This document shows positions 31,485 to 42,228 of a stretch of 64,000 nt of DNA, in pieces. Each line of letters starts with the position of its first letter. Within the stretch, counting starts at the first letter, position 1. Where the stretch lies: positions 14,167,249 to 14,231,248 of the forward strand of contig OZ020624.1 in the NCBI GenBank assembly GCA_963971575.1. The letters are read 5' to 3'. The DNA comes from Liopterus haemorrhoidalis. Taxonomy: Eukaryota; Arthropoda; Insecta; Coleoptera; Dytiscidae. The translations under genes were made by a program, and so were the position numbers. The notes under the pieces are model-generated. The model did no database searches, was not told the origin of the DNA, and saw nothing but the letters and a program-made list of their open reading frames with translations.

Positions 31485-33241
31485 TTTTTTTGTTTTGTTT
31501 GTTTATGTTTATGTTTATTCACACAATAATTGTACATATACATACAGTGACAGAAATATATAATGCCACGATATGCACATTAAAAAATTAATTTAAAAAA
31601 AAAAATACAATAATAATACAAAACAAACAGTCGCGAGGAATCACAAAAAGCTAAGACAGACAATCTTGTTGCTCCTTGTGAAACCTTGAGAAAAAAATAA
31701 AATAATAATATAGACCAGAAAAAAAAAGTATTAATAAATATAGGAACATAAATATTTGGTTTCATTTAAATTACAAAACTATTAGGTAAAAAGACATTAT
31801 TGCGTTTATTATTTATTGCTCAGAATATTCATCTCTCAGCACTTTTTTCCAGAGCTTACATATTCGTATTAGGATATTTCATATGTAATAACCGTTTCCG
31901 TGTAGGATTTCTTTGAGGCAGTCTTCCGAAACACCATGCAAAAATTTCTTGACTTTAACAATATATTGATTATGATTACGAGAAAGCATATTCATAAAAT
32001 TATCTACCGACTCCTTATTAACAAAGAAATTAAACAAAACAGGAATGTAGTAACGAAAATTAGATTGACCAACTTTCTTTTTAATACCAGCGGAATAAGA
32101 TAACTGCGATTTTTTTAATCTAGTTGAATATGCGTGAAGAGGCATAGATAGTAAGTCATGGAGATACTGTTTATTTTTATAAATATATCTATAAATAGAT
32201 AAACAATATAAGTGATTTATGGTGAAAATATTAAGTTCCATAAATAGTTCTCTACTTGGATACCGCCGACATTTTCCATACATAATTTTTAAAATCATTT
32301 TTTGTGCGGTTTCTATTTTTTTAATTAACATCTTGCCAGCTCCTCCCCACACAAGAATACCGTAACTAACTATCGATTGAATAAATGAGAAGTATATGAT
32401 TTTGAGATTATTTAATTTCATTTTCTTTTTTAAATTAATAAATATATAAATGAATTTTCTAATTTTATTGATTAAAGCAGTAATATGACAGTTCCAATTT
32501 AACTTCGAATCTATCTGAACTCCTAAATATTTAATATCATTAACCTTTTTTATAGTGGTAGAACAATTGCAATCATTTTTTGAACAGTTAAATTTATGAA
32601 TGATGAGTTCATTGATAGGAAAGGTATTAGAATTATACCTAGAAAAAGAGATAAAGTGCGTTTTTTTATAATTTAATGTTAGAATATTTTTATCTAACCA
32701 GTTCTGAATATAAGCTAAAATATCTACTATTTTACTTGACACTTCTTCCCAAGTAGTTCCGGAAGCATACAGAACTGTATCATCCGCATAGGAAATTAAA
32801 CTACCTTCTAAAAAATTATATTTTAATAAGTCATTTATGTAGACCAGAAATAAAATGGGACCCAGAATCGAACCCTGAGGGACCCCACAGGACACTAATC
32901 TGGAGTTACTAAATTCACAACCTATTTCAACCATTTGATGTCTATCTCTAAGATAGTTTTCAAATAAAGAAAGAACAACTCCTCTTACACCATATTTTTC
33001 TAGCTTTCTAATTAAAATTGGATGACTGACTGTATCGAATGCCTTTGCGAGATCTAAAAAAACAGCAATAGAGGGACGAGACTCATCTAAATTTTTGTAC
33101 ACCTTTGATATCAGTGACGCTAGAGCATCTTCTGTACTTTTCCCTTCGCAGAAACCAAACTGATTATCAGCAATAATTTTATTGTTATTCAAAAAAGTAA
33201 CTAGTTGTTTTTTGATATTTTTTTCGAAAACTTTAGAAAAG
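31485..33241 (-). mobile_element. Non-LTR retrotransposon (Jockey/CR1-like), 5'-truncated, nested in element B
   Basis: Inserted in the gypsy RT. A 5-bp duplication (plus strand ATGTT, 31480-31484 and 33242-33246) flanks it. The 3' end on the minus strand is 'ataaacataaacataaac' followed by an A-rich tail. Coding part 33241-31879; the remainder is 3' UTR. It lacks the endonuclease. The host frame agrees on both sides of the insertion. Confidence 0.85.
31879..33241 (-). CDS. Non-LTR reverse transcriptase fused in frame to element B RT
   Basis: C-terminal ~455 codons of a 1005-codon open frame that begins in element B protease (34896). RT motifs: 'QFGFCEGKSTEDALASLI', motif A 'AVFLDLAKAFDTVSHPIL', motif B 'CGVPQGSILGPILFLVYI', motif C 'LISYADDTVLYAS' (YADD intact, near codon 700), then 'DIKYLGVQIDSKLNWNCHI'. 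The upstream fingers region is truncated. Being in frame with the gypsy RT is most likely chance, but the merged frame has no stop. Confidence 0.85.
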
Positions 33242-34896
33242 ATGTTAAAACATTTTAAGTATTCTGGGTTATTGATATCGATTTTAGAGCCTTTCTTTAA
33301 ATAATTTGTCATGGGTTTTGTTAACTTTGCAAAGTCAGGGATAAATTTTCTATAGTATCCCAGTAAGCCTAAAAATTGTTTTATTTCCTTTGTTGACTTA
33401 GGAATGGGGAAATTTTGGATTGCGTGGATCTTATCCGGATTGGGTTTCACGCCATCGGGAGTGACTATATGGCCAAGATAAGCTACTTCATGTTTAAGAA
33501 ATTCGGATTTGTCAATTTGAATTTTGAAATTAGCTTTCCTAAGTCTTTCGAATACTTCGCGTAGTCTATCCATATGTTCTTGCAAACTCGTACTGAATAT
33601 TATAATATCGTCTAGATAAACTAAACAATATTTTCCTACGATGCCTCTTAACATATCATCCATAACGCGTTGGAAAGTAGAGGGCGCGTTTCTTAAGCCA
33701 AATGGCATCCGGAGGAATTCATAGTGTCCATTTTCCGTAGGAAATCCTGTTTTGGGAATACTTTGGGGGTCGAGTTCGATCTGGTGAAATCCAGAGGCTA
33801 AATCTATCGTCGAAAAGTACTGGCACCGACCTAATTTATCTAGTAAATCCTTGATGTTGGGTAACGGGTAACGGTCTTCAATTGTTTTTTCGTTCAACTT
33901 TCTATAATCGATAACTATTCGCCACTTCTGCCTACCAGAAGCGTCTAATTTCTTTGGTACAACCCAAATCGGTGAGGACCAGGGTGACTGCGATGGTCTA
34001 ATTATATTTTGTTGTAACATTTTATCGATTTGTGTCTGGACTTCTTTTTTGTGAACATGGGGGTATCTATACGATTTTGTGTAAATCGGTACCTCATCTT
34101 TAGTTTTGATACTGTGTTTGACTCTATTTGTAAAAGTTAAAGGCTGTTCATCAAAATGAAAAATATCGGAATATTCTTTTAAAAGTTTGGTAATGGCGAT
34201 CTTTTCTTCCGAATTCATATGAGATGTTCTAGCTTTAGCGGGATCGAATTTAACTTTGTCTAAATTAATAAAATTGAAATTTGAGTTAATTTTTTGAGAA
34301 AATTGTTTATTTTCAAAATCTGAGAATTTTTCTGCGACAATAGGTGTTATTTTGACTGGGATCTCATTATCCGTATTATTTGAAATGGTACAGAGTGCTT
34401 GATGATTTTTCACGTTAGTGACGCATTCTAAAATTTCTAATTTTTCAAGATTAGTATGAGGTATGACAATTTCTCCGTTTTTAATATTTTTAATTGGAAC
34501 TGTAATAACATGTTCTGTGTTAGGTTGTATTATGTAATTGTGAGTGTTTGGTATTGAATCTTGAGGTGTTTTTCCATAGTTAATTTTTATTTTACAATGG
34601 GGGGTAATTAACAAATTTTGATCAAAGTCAATTGTTGCATTTAAAAGTTTTAGGTTGTCTAATCCTAATAAACAGTCGAAATTATCATGGAAGTGGAAAA
34701 TATGGAATTTTAAAAATTGTTCTTTAATTTTGAATGTTTTCGGACACGGCATAAGGGTACTAAAATGTTCTACTGATGTTCCGTGTGCCGTAGATATTTG
34801 GAAAGGGTCTTTAACGATAAATTTTTTGAAATGTTTTTGTGCAATAATTGGATTGACAAATGATTTTGTGCTTCCAGTATCTAAAAGGATTTTCAA
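33242..34896 (-). CDS. Protease and reverse transcriptase part of pol (element B)
   Basis: Opens at a TTG; the frame would be entered by frameshift from gag. Protease: 'LLDTGSTKSFVNPIIA' (catalytic D-T-G) and 'DCLLGLDNLKLLNATIDF'. RT from about codon 260: 'WVVPKKLDASGRQKWRIVID', 'FSTIDLASGFHQIELD' (motif A), 'FGLRNAPSTFQRVMDD' (motif B), 'CLVYLDDIIIFSTS' (YLDD, near codon 425), 'LGLLGYYRKFIPDFAKL'. RT stops short of the RNase H connection where the non-LTR insertion begins. PR matures the polyproteins and RT copies the RNA genome. In element A the RT part of this segment is replaced by a macrodomain. Confidence 0.9.
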
Positions 34897-35058
34897 ATTA
34901 TTTTCAGGGAAAATAACATGTGGCAGTTGGCTTTCGTTATTTGTTAAATTTAATAGTTCAAAGTTGGTTCCGAGGCTGTCATTTCTAAAAAATGATTTTG
35001 GTCAACCTCTTCAGGGTATTCAGTATCGTCCTCATAATTTTCGTATTCAATGTTAGGT

Positions 35059-36261
35059 TCAGTTCAGTTCTGAATTTTGGAATGTTTGTTCTTCCATATT
35101 ATATAATTCTTCACTTATAAAATTTTGATTTTGTTGTGGAAATCTTGGAAAATTGTTACTTGGTTTATAAGCGCGATTAGCTGAAGTATTTCGACTAGCT
35201 AAAGTATTACGCGTCGTAATACTCATTGGGGTAGGTTTTGAGAAATTTGTTTTAGTGCCTGGCCTAAAAATGTTTGTGGTTTGATTAGAATTGGAAGATT
35301 TAGCATTTGAGTTAAATCTATTACTGTTGAACGTGTTCGGACTGGAATTTTGAAAATTAAATGAATTGTTGGGTTTAAAATTTTGAGAGTTTGCCCTTTG
35401 TGGGGGTTGTCTGAGTAGTGGTGAATTGTGCATGTAATTTGCATGTAGTGTATGATAGTTTTGTGAGGATTTGTGTGGTTGTTTAGGGGTTGTGTTCCAA
35501 TTAGGTTTCGTTTTGTAACTATTTATGTCTAGTTGAAAGTCGTTCGTGAGCATATTGAGCGCATTATTGAGATCTGTTGGGTTCTTTGTGCGCATAAGGG
35601 AACCTAAGGGTTCTCTCAAACCTCTTAACAGAATTCTCAGAGCATAATTTCTGAAATAATCATTTAGTATAATTGAGTGTTCTTGGGAGCAATGTGTTGT
35701 AATATATGAGATTTGAAGGTTTAGGACCTTTTGAATCTTATTATAGAAATCGAAAGGCGATTCGTTCGAGTTCTGTCTTAGTTCTGTTAGCTCTATATTT
35801 AAGGTAAAACAGTCTCGTTTGTCAGAGTAACCGTTTAATAATGCTGTCTTTAAGTCCGACCAATTTGTTATATTGCTCGATGAAATATTTATGGCGGCTT
35901 CACCCTTGACTCTAGCAAGGATGCTTGACATAAGGTACTCATTTTGGAAGTCATTTACGTCTGTTGCATTATAAAATTTGTTAACTAATTTTTCGCACAC
36001 CTCTAGAAATCTAGGTAGCATTTCCGTTTCACCCGAAAACTCCGGTATCATAGCCAGATACTCTTTTTTGAGTTCCATTGGGCGTACGGTGATCGGAATT
36101 GTTGTGTTCGGCATTTTGCCTGTTTTTATTATATTAGAAGGGTTAGAAAAATTAATTTTTGGGATAATGTCGGAATCTGAATCTGAATCAGAGCTTATAC
36201 TATTATCCGATTCTGGTCTATTTAAAAATTCGTTAATTAATAAAGAGCCTCTAAAAGACAT
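35059..36261 (-). CDS. gag: gag polyprotein (element B)
   Basis: 400 codons from an ATG at 36261. The N-terminus has an acidic Ser/Asp run ('SISSDSDSDSDIIPK'), then the capsid-like region 'YLAMIPEFSGETEMLPRFLE', 'GEAAINISSSNITNWSDLK', 'ALRILLRGLREPLGSLMRTK'. The C-terminal third is Asn/Gln/Ser-rich without a CCHC knuckle, as in errantiviruses. It supplies the full-length version of element A's truncated gag. A donor-like 'GTGAGTATT' lies just upstream of the ATG (36264-36272), possibly used for the env message. Confidence 0.88.
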   Translation of the reverse strand: MSFRGSLLINEFLNRPESDNSISSDSDSDSDIIPKINFSNPSNIIKTGKMPNTTIPITVRPMELKKEYLAMIPEFSGETEMLPRFLEVCEKLVNKFYNATDVNDFQNEYLMSSILARVKGEAAINISSSNITNWSDLKTALLNGYSDKRDCFTLNIELTELRQNSNESPFDFYNKIQKVLNLQISYITTHCSQEHSIILNDYFRNYALRILLRGLREPLGSLMRTKNPTDLNNALNMLTNDFQLDINSYKTKPNWNTTPKQPHKSSQNYHTLHANYMHNSPLLRQPPQRANSQNFKPNNSFNFQNSSPNTFNSNRFNSNAKSSNSNQTTNIFRPGTKTNFSKPTPMSITTRNTLASRNTSANRAYKPSNNFPRFPQQNQNFISEELYNMEEQTFQNSELN

Positions 36262-36499
36262 TAATACTCACAGCAACAGTGTTGGAATGTGTGCCCTCCT
36301 GTCCATGGAAGTTGACTGCTTGACTGGATCTGCCTCGATGTTCTCTCGAAGACGTTGTCACTGCTTACAGTTCTTTGCACACACGTTCACGTTCTGAATA
36401 ACCGATATTCGTTCAGTCTACACAGAGTCCGTGATTTTGTTCGATTAACTAGCAAAACGTTGATACGCACCGATGTTATATTCACTAACACGTCTAGTT

Positions 36500-36517
36500 A
36501 TCCTACCGACTGCGCCA
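36500..36517 (-). promoter_or_regulatory. Primer-binding site, tRNA-Ser type (element B)
   Basis: On the minus strand TGGCGCAGTCGGTAGGAT lies just inside the 5' LTR. This is the well-known primer site of 17.6/297-type errantiviruses, complementary to tRNA-Ser. Confidence 0.85.
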
Positions 36518-36520
36518 ATA

Positions 36521-36737
36521 ATATTTGTCGTTACTGGAGTTGTCTTTTTAAAAAGGATTTATTTTAATATTACAATTTAAAATATCAGAAGTATATAGTT
36601 TTATGTCAAATACCAGAATGAATATAATACATAAAAATGGTCTTTTATAATCTTAACATATTTAGCAAAGTCAGGGGTTTTAACATGACACTGTCTGGCG
36701 TGCTTCTCACAGAGTCATCAGAATACCGAAGGTAACT
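36521..36737 (-). repeat. 5' LTR (element B)
   Basis: Begins AGTTACCTTCGG on the minus strand, beside a short (TA)n tract (36738-36758). Nearly identical to the 3' LTR, indicating a recent insertion. Confidence 0.88.
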
Positions 36738-36950
36738 TATATATATATATATATATATTTTTTTTTTCAGGAAAACAAATACCTAAGTGTTGAATCTTTA
36801 AAATATTTAAGAGACACAGATTTGAATGAAGGAATTAATTCCTTCTTCCAATTTTGGGTTGAAAATTAAATTACGCCACGCCATACAACAATGGAATACT
36901 ACAGAAGTAAGTGCCTTAAAATAATTTTTAAAGTTTTCTAAAAGAAAGTA
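36738..36950. other. (TA)n tract and unassigned flank
   Basis: A TA run and a T-run to about 36768, then unrecognised AT-rich DNA. Confidence 0.5.
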
Positions 36951-37562
36951 TATATAGACTAAGGTGACCAGACGTCCCGATTTTTAACAATTTATCCCGC
37001 GGCATTTTAAAAAGTCACGATTGGAAAGATTGCTTGCCAACAAATGGAGTGAGGACCTTTTTTTTTGTTCATCACTTGTATTTTTAAAGCGAGGATCCTG
37101 TTTTGTTGCTCATCATATGTATTTTTGGAGTGAGGGACCTTTTTTTCAGAGTACGTTCATCTTCAGCACAGGGTGTCATAAATTACGTCACCAAGTCTGG
37201 GCGAGAAAACAGCTGATCCACATTGACGTACATTAGGGTTTTAAACAATTGTTGTGGAAACCAAACACACAAAATCATGTATTTCAAATACATTTTTACT
37301 CATTTTAGTACACGGTATACCTTGAAACGTACGAGAAATAAATAATAATAACGGAAATAAACAAACAACATCGCACAATACGCGTAGTCAAACACAAATC
37401 AAAGTAAGTGACGCCACTGAAATGTGTTAAGCTAGTTGTTGGTAATGTAATGGACGAAATTTGGTTTCTGCGCAAGTGACTGGTAATATTCGCCTGTGAT
37501 GAAGTTAACTTGAACGTACTCTAGTATACTCTTTTTCAGTAAAATAAAATCTGGTCAGCCTA
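36951..37562. mobile_element. Possible hAT-like non-autonomous element
   Basis: Left end 'tagactaaggtgaccagacg', right end 'tctggtcagcctatatta', inverse of each other over 'gaccaga' and 'tag.ct'. The left part ('gaccagacgtcccgattttt') resembles the left end of the hAT element at 1105 ('cagacgtcccagaaaacc'). I could not confirm an 8-bp duplication. Confidence 0.45.
37035..37155 (-). repeat. Minisatellite shared with the MITE at 1977-2341, inverted
   Basis: Three units of about 45-50 bp, each 'gaggacc.ttttttgt' then 'catcacttgtattttt'. Read on the minus strand these match the units at 2050-2250 ('aagtgatgacctaaaa' and 'ggtcctc.ctt'). Confidence 0.7.
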
Positions 37563-38867
37563 TATTACTATACATATAAAAACAAATGATTTTAACTTGA
37601 GTTAGAGAAAACTCTTACGTTAGCAATCTGACATAAATGAAATAATATTCAGAGGCACCGTTTGTAAAAAAAAAAGTATTATTTAATTAGGTACCAAAGA
37701 AAACAACTAGATTTATATAAAATTCTTAATATTGTTATTAATGAGAAAAAGGATGTTTATATAATTCGATCTCAAATTGATATTATAGAGCACTCCAGAA
37801 TGCTGTCACTTTAAGGTGGCTGGAGGAAAACGAAGATTTTGACATAAGTGTTTACGTGATATTTTGTGTGTGAATTATGTTCTGTGAACTGATAATATAA
37901 TAATAGGTAATATATTTGAATACAAATGAAATATAACGGCTAAAATCTACTATATCACTTGTTACTGTTGTGGCAACCAAACTTTGCTACCCTCCAGAGA
38001 CTAATCTGATCAGCTGTTTTGGAGTGTTCTATTTGTTTCAATGAACACTATCAGTCTTTTGAAGTGGGAAAAAAATAGTGGATATTTAGTTTTACGACCA
38101 ATTAATATCTTTACAAGTTATCCACTTCATATTTACAATATTAAAGACAAATGCTAACTTACAAATTTTTTTTTTTTTTTTTTCTTTCATGGAAGTTAAC
38201 ATAAAATGTTATACAGAATGAGCGCTGTGAGCAAAATGTAATACATATAATTTTTAATATAAGTAGATACATTTTTTATTTTTATATTTTTAATTTTAAG
38301 ATGTAATAAAATTAATTAATTTAAATGCAAAAATTACTTAAAACGAGTAACAAATGCTGTTAGTTTTAAACTACAGTACTCACAATTCAAATGTGTATTG
38401 CTTTCAATTTGACATTACAATTTTTTAAAACGAATGTACAGTACATTCAATTTTAAAACAATACTTTCAAAATTATATATTAAATACAAAAACATATTAT
38501 TTTTGTTGTCGGTGCCTTTTTGAAAGCAAAATCTTTCATTTTTAGAGCAAAATTTCTTTTTGTGTATAATACTTATATTCATAATTGATTTATTTATTTT
38601 AAACTTTCCCGTAGCGTCCAGTAGGCTAACTACAAAAAGCGTTAAACTAGAAAACTGCAAAAATCTATCCGTGCCATCTGTTGACTAATTTGTGCGTAAA
38701 TCGGGTTTCAAATATCATTCAGAAAGATTTATATATATACGAGAAAAACACGAATAATTCAAATTTAGTAAAAAATTTTGAAAAAATGGTTTTAATTCAC
38801 TAAACAAATAAAGGAAATTTACAACTCGTGTGAATTGCAATGTTTAGAACAGAAATATAAGCCTGAG
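37563..38867. other. Unassigned AT-rich sequence
   Basis: No repeat family or gene is recognised. The frame at 38415-38660 (minus) has no known domain. A T-run lies near 38166-38184. Confidence 0.4.
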
Positions 38868-38964
38868 TTCTAAACTCAGGCGGGAGCAAACTAACTCAGG
38901 GAGAATGTTATATATATATATATATATTCTCCCTGAGTTTGTTTGGTCCCGCCTGAGTTTAGAA
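38868..38964. repeat. Inverted repeat with (TA)n loop
   Basis: Arms 38868-38906 and 38926-38964 are 39 bp each and nearly perfectly complementary ('ctaaactcaggcgggag.c', 'actcagggagaat'), around a TA loop. The left arm holds a further small palindrome (cctgagttctaaactcagg, 38862-38880). It could form a long hairpin; no element is recognised. Confidence 0.8.
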
Positions 38965-39136
38965 GCATATATATATATTATATGTTAAGCACTAGGGCTT
39001 AAGCTTTTTTAAAAAGTATTTGACTTTAATTAATTACAATATTTAGTTAATAGTTTATTACAACTTGATTACATCGTGACAATGGAAATATTAAGAATGA
39101 ATTTACAACGTATATATATATATATATATATATATA
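38965..39136. other. Unassigned AT-rich DNA ending in a (TA)n tract
   Basis: A (TA)n run at about 39112-39136 abuts the LTR at 39137. Confidence 0.6.
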
Positions 39137-39374
39137 TGTTAGGGCGGCCGGGCACACAAATTAACTTGACAAACAGTTAATATCATTTATTGAAATAAAA
39201 ATAATTAATTTACAGAGCTAGACATCCTTAACAGCCATTTTACGTTTTTGTCCAGTTCACTCACTACTCACACATACATTCTCAGTTCACACTGCACTTA
39301 GATTGACACATGCGCACTTCACTCCGCACCATGGGCGTCGTGTTTCTCGACAGTCTGGGGCATAATATCTAACA
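39137..39374 (-). repeat. 3' LTR (39-44 kb gypsy element)
   Basis: 238 bp; on the minus strand it starts TGTTAGATATTATGCCCC and ends CCGCCCTAACA. It contains the last codons of the integrase frame. Confidence 0.9.
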
Positions 39375-40041
39375 GCTCGTCCATCCTGATATCAGGATCG
39401 TCCTCGATCCTATCGTCGTCGGGGTCGTTGTCTTCTTCTTCAGCTGCAGAAGGGGTACACCACGGCTTCATCCGATCTGTCGTGAAAACAGATTCAAAGC
39501 TCCTCTGCGTTCGTTCTGCTCCTGGGACATCTACCAAAAGGTATCTGTCATGCGGTAATACCTTCTCGATCATGTACGGACCCTTGTACTTAGGTGTTAA
39601 CTTTTTAGACTGCCCGGTTGCGGCTGCTTCTCTTTGCACTAAGACCAACTCACCTTTATAATACTCTCTGGGTTTCTTTCTCTGGCTATCAAATCTCAAC
39701 TTTTGTTCTAACTGTGCCTTTTCTATTAACTTTATTGCTTTTTCGCGTCTTTCAGCTAACGTTTCGTTTTGCTCATTCTCATCATCTTCTAATGCTAACA
39801 TTAATTTATTTTGCAAAGCGTTTCTGGGTTTGAAGTCAAATAATAGTTCGTGGGGTGTTCTATTCGTAGTTTTGTTTGGCAGACTGTTTATAGCCCGTTG
39901 TATCGCTCGTAACTGCTTATCCCAATCCTTGCCGTCTTCTCGGCTTGTCATCGTTGTTACGGCCGTTAATATTGTTCTATTCAAACGTTCGACTTGACCG
40001 TTTGCTCTAGGTGTAGCCATTTTCTGTGCAAACTTCTTCAA
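39319..40041 (-). pseudogene. Integrase, C-terminal half (39-44 kb element)
   Basis: Begins in another frame than the preceding integrase piece. 'MATPRANGQVERLNRTILT' carries the catalytic Glu. 'TNRTPHELLFDFKPRN' follows, then the C-terminal module 'KLTPKYKGPYMIEKVLPHDR', 'DVPGAERTQRSFESVFTTDR' and an acidic tail 'EEEDNDPDDDRIEDDPDI'. The last ~18 codons and the stop lie inside the 3' LTR. A homologous but older copy lies at 58777-59256. Confidence 0.85.
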
Positions 40042-40783
40042 AAGTCTTCGCTGTAAATGCAGTGCCTTGGTCGGATATCAACTAAGTTGGTGCTCCAAAG
40101 ATACTGATAATATCTTCTAAACATTTGCAGGCATGTTTCGCACTTACGTCTTTTACTGCTCTCAATGACACATATTTAGTGAAATTATCGATGTACGCAA
40201 ATAAGTACTTGTTCTTATTAGTGCTTTCGGGAAACGGTCCTAGGTGGTCAACATGAACTATGTGAAATGGTATCGGTACTCTGGGTATCTGGTGCATCTC
40301 ACCTTCCTTCTTGCCCGCTGCTACCTTGTGGTAGGCACATTCTATGCAAGCCTTTATGTATTTCTTCACATACTGTATCATCTTGGGAAACCAATAGTAA
40401 CGTTGCAAATGTTTTAAGGTCTTTTCTTCACCATAGTGGCCCATCTCATCATGACTTCCACGTACTACTCGCCATCTTATGCTTGAAGGTACAGCCCATC
40501 TCAATGTTTTATTAACTTTCCTGTAGATTCTTTCGTCTTTAATTTCATAATCTACGTGTAACTGCTTTTCTTCAATGGTTTCTGGATCACGGCTTAATAA
40601 TTCTCTAATTATTTTTAATTTTTCATCTTGCATTTGTAAGGTTAATAACCAATCTTCCTCGCTTATTCTTAGCGTCATAATTTTCGTACCCACCGTTTCA
40701 GGATTTCTAGACGGTTCGTTTGGTTGCCTACTCATCCACATGTTGCATTTGATTTCCTGGCCTGTAAAGCAGTTCAAAATCAT
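40042..40783 (-). pseudogene. Integrase, N-terminal and core part (39-44 kb element)
   Basis: 233 codons in a different frame from the RT ORF that it overlaps at 40728-40783. HHCC zinc-binding: 'HDEMGHYGEEKTLKHLQRYY' and 'CIECAYHK'; first catalytic Asp in 'HIVHVDHLGPFPES'. It ends in a TAG at 40082; the second Asp ('ISDQGTAFTAKTFEE') is just beyond that stop, followed by a frame change before the 40041 piece. So integrase is broken at three places. Confidence 0.83.
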
Positions 40784-42128
40784 ATTCTAACAATTTTAGA
40801 CACCATCTTCCTACTCTTGGAATCATTTCTTTCTTAGACATCGTTGCTTTCAGAGCGTTACAATCAGTGTAAATCTCAAATTTTCTTCCGAGTAAATAGT
40901 TTCTGAATCTCTCAACTGTCTCTACTACCGCTAACATTTCCAACTCATAACTATGGTAGCGAGTTTCAGCATCATTTGTTTGACGACTATAATATGCGAC
41001 AGGTCTCCAGTCATTTTCATCACTCTGTAATAAAATTCCGGCTAGGCCTATCTTGCTGGCGTCTGTATGGACACGATGCTCTTTCGCAGGGTCAAATAAT
41101 GTAAGAACTGGTCTTTCGATGAGTTTCTGTTTAATAATCTCGAATGCGGTCTCTTGCTCCTCCTTCCACACAAATTCTTCAGTTTTACGGAGCAATCTTG
41201 TTAATGGTGCTGCTAACAAGGCAAAATTCTGTATGAACTTTCGGAAAAATGAGGCTAATCCGCAGAATTGCCTCACTTCATGGGTATTTGTAGGTCTTTT
41301 GAAACTCTGTACGGCGTTTGTCTTCCGCTCTTGTGGCCGCACTCCTTCTCCGGTCACTTCGTAACCTAAATATTCTACCTTGGTATCGAAGAATTGGCAT
41401 TTTTCTAATCGTAGCGTTATTCCAGCATCCCTAAGGACTTTAAATACTCTTTCAAGCTTTTCCATTCCTTCTTGGATTGACTTACTTGGTATTAAAATAT
41501 CGTCGAAGTAGTGGACTACATCTCCACGTCGCATCTTTTTCACCAGCTTGTCCATCATTTTTGCAAAAATTGCCGGCGCTGTTACTATCCCGAATGGCAT
41601 GTAATTAAATTGATATTGCCCATTTACTGTGGCAAATGCGGTGAGGTATTTGCATTCCGGTTCTATAGGAATCTGATAATATCCTGAAGCAAGATCTAGT
41701 TTGGTGAAAAACTTATAGCCAGACAAATTATCTAAGACTTCTTCGATTATCAGCATAGGATAGTGTATTTTCTTTATCTTCTTATTTAATTGTCTGTAAT
41801 CAATACAGAGTCTATTCTCCCCGGTCTGTTTCTTTACCAAAATTGCTGGACTGCTATAGTCTGATGTCGATTCTTCTATCAATCCTATTTCAAGCAATTC
41901 ATCTACAATTTTCTTCATGACTTCTCTCTGTGCATATGGTATTCGATATGGACGTTGGTATACTGGCTTCTGATCTATTACCTCAATCTTCATGGTCGTA
42001 ACGTTGGTTTTTCCAATTTCAGTTAATTTTTTCGCAAAACAATCCCTGTAGTGAACTATTGTTTTCTTCAGTTCCTCTCTTTGGCTCGGTTCAATATCTT
42101 CCCCTGTTTGTATGTCTTCGTCGTACAC
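40728..42128 (-). CDS. Reverse transcriptase-RNase H (39-44 kb element)
   Basis: 466 codons without a stop. RT: 'YRIPYAQREVMKKIVDELLE', 'SPAILVKKQTGENRLCIDYR', motif A 'FTKLDLASGYYQIPIE', motif B 'PFGIVTAPAIFAKMMD', motif C 'VVHYFDDILIPS' (YFDD), 'FCGLASFFRKFIQNF'. RNase H: 'HRVHTDASKIGLAGILLQ', 'YHSYELEMLAVVETVERF', 'IYTDCNALKATM', ending 'RPGNQMQHVDE'. Other gypsy pols continue to integrase here; a small insertion and frame change truncate this one. Further open sequence lies upstream to about 42230. Confidence 0.87.
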   Translation of the reverse strand: MYDEDIQTGEDIEPSQREELKKTIVHYRDCFAKKLTEIGKTNVTTMKIEVIDQKPVYQRPYRIPYAQREVMKKIVDELLEIGLIEESTSDYSSPAILVKKQTGENRLCIDYRQLNKKIKKIHYPMLIIEEVLDNLSGYKFFTKLDLASGYYQIPIEPECKYLTAFATVNGQYQFNYMPFGIVTAPAIFAKMMDKLVKKMRRGDVVHYFDDILIPSKSIQEGMEKLERVFKVLRDAGITLRLEKCQFFDTKVEYLGYEVTGEGVRPQERKTNAVQSFKRPTNTHEVRQFCGLASFFRKFIQNFALLAAPLTRLLRKTEEFVWKEEQETAFEIIKQKLIERPVLTLFDPAKEHRVHTDASKIGLAGILLQSDENDWRPVAYYSRQTNDAETRYHSYELEMLAVVETVERFRNYLLGRKFEIYTDCNALKATMSKKEMIPRVGRWCLKLLEYDFELLYRPGNQMQHVDE

Positions 42129-42228
42129 TGGTTCTAGTTTTCTAACTTCAGCAACTTCTGTTTCCTCTACTACTGGTAACTCTTTCTTCTCAATAGTTAA
42201 TTTTCCTTTCTCTTTTTCAATTCTTATT

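Larger units (their letters stand above)
27645..36737 (-). mobile_element. Element B: errantivirus-like LTR retroelement (nearly complete)
   Basis: About 9.1 kb on the minus strand: 5' LTR (36737-36521), tRNA-Ser primer site, gag, PR-RT, RNase H-IN, env, polypurine tract, 3' LTR (27861-27645). LTRs start AGTTACC, are about 217 bp and nearly identical ('catcagaat' versus 'catcataat' is one of few differences). Gene content, primer and LTR start match the gypsy/17.6/297-type errantiviruses of insects. The only large disruption is a non-LTR insertion (31485-33241) in the RT. It is the closest complete relative of element A. Confidence 0.9.
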
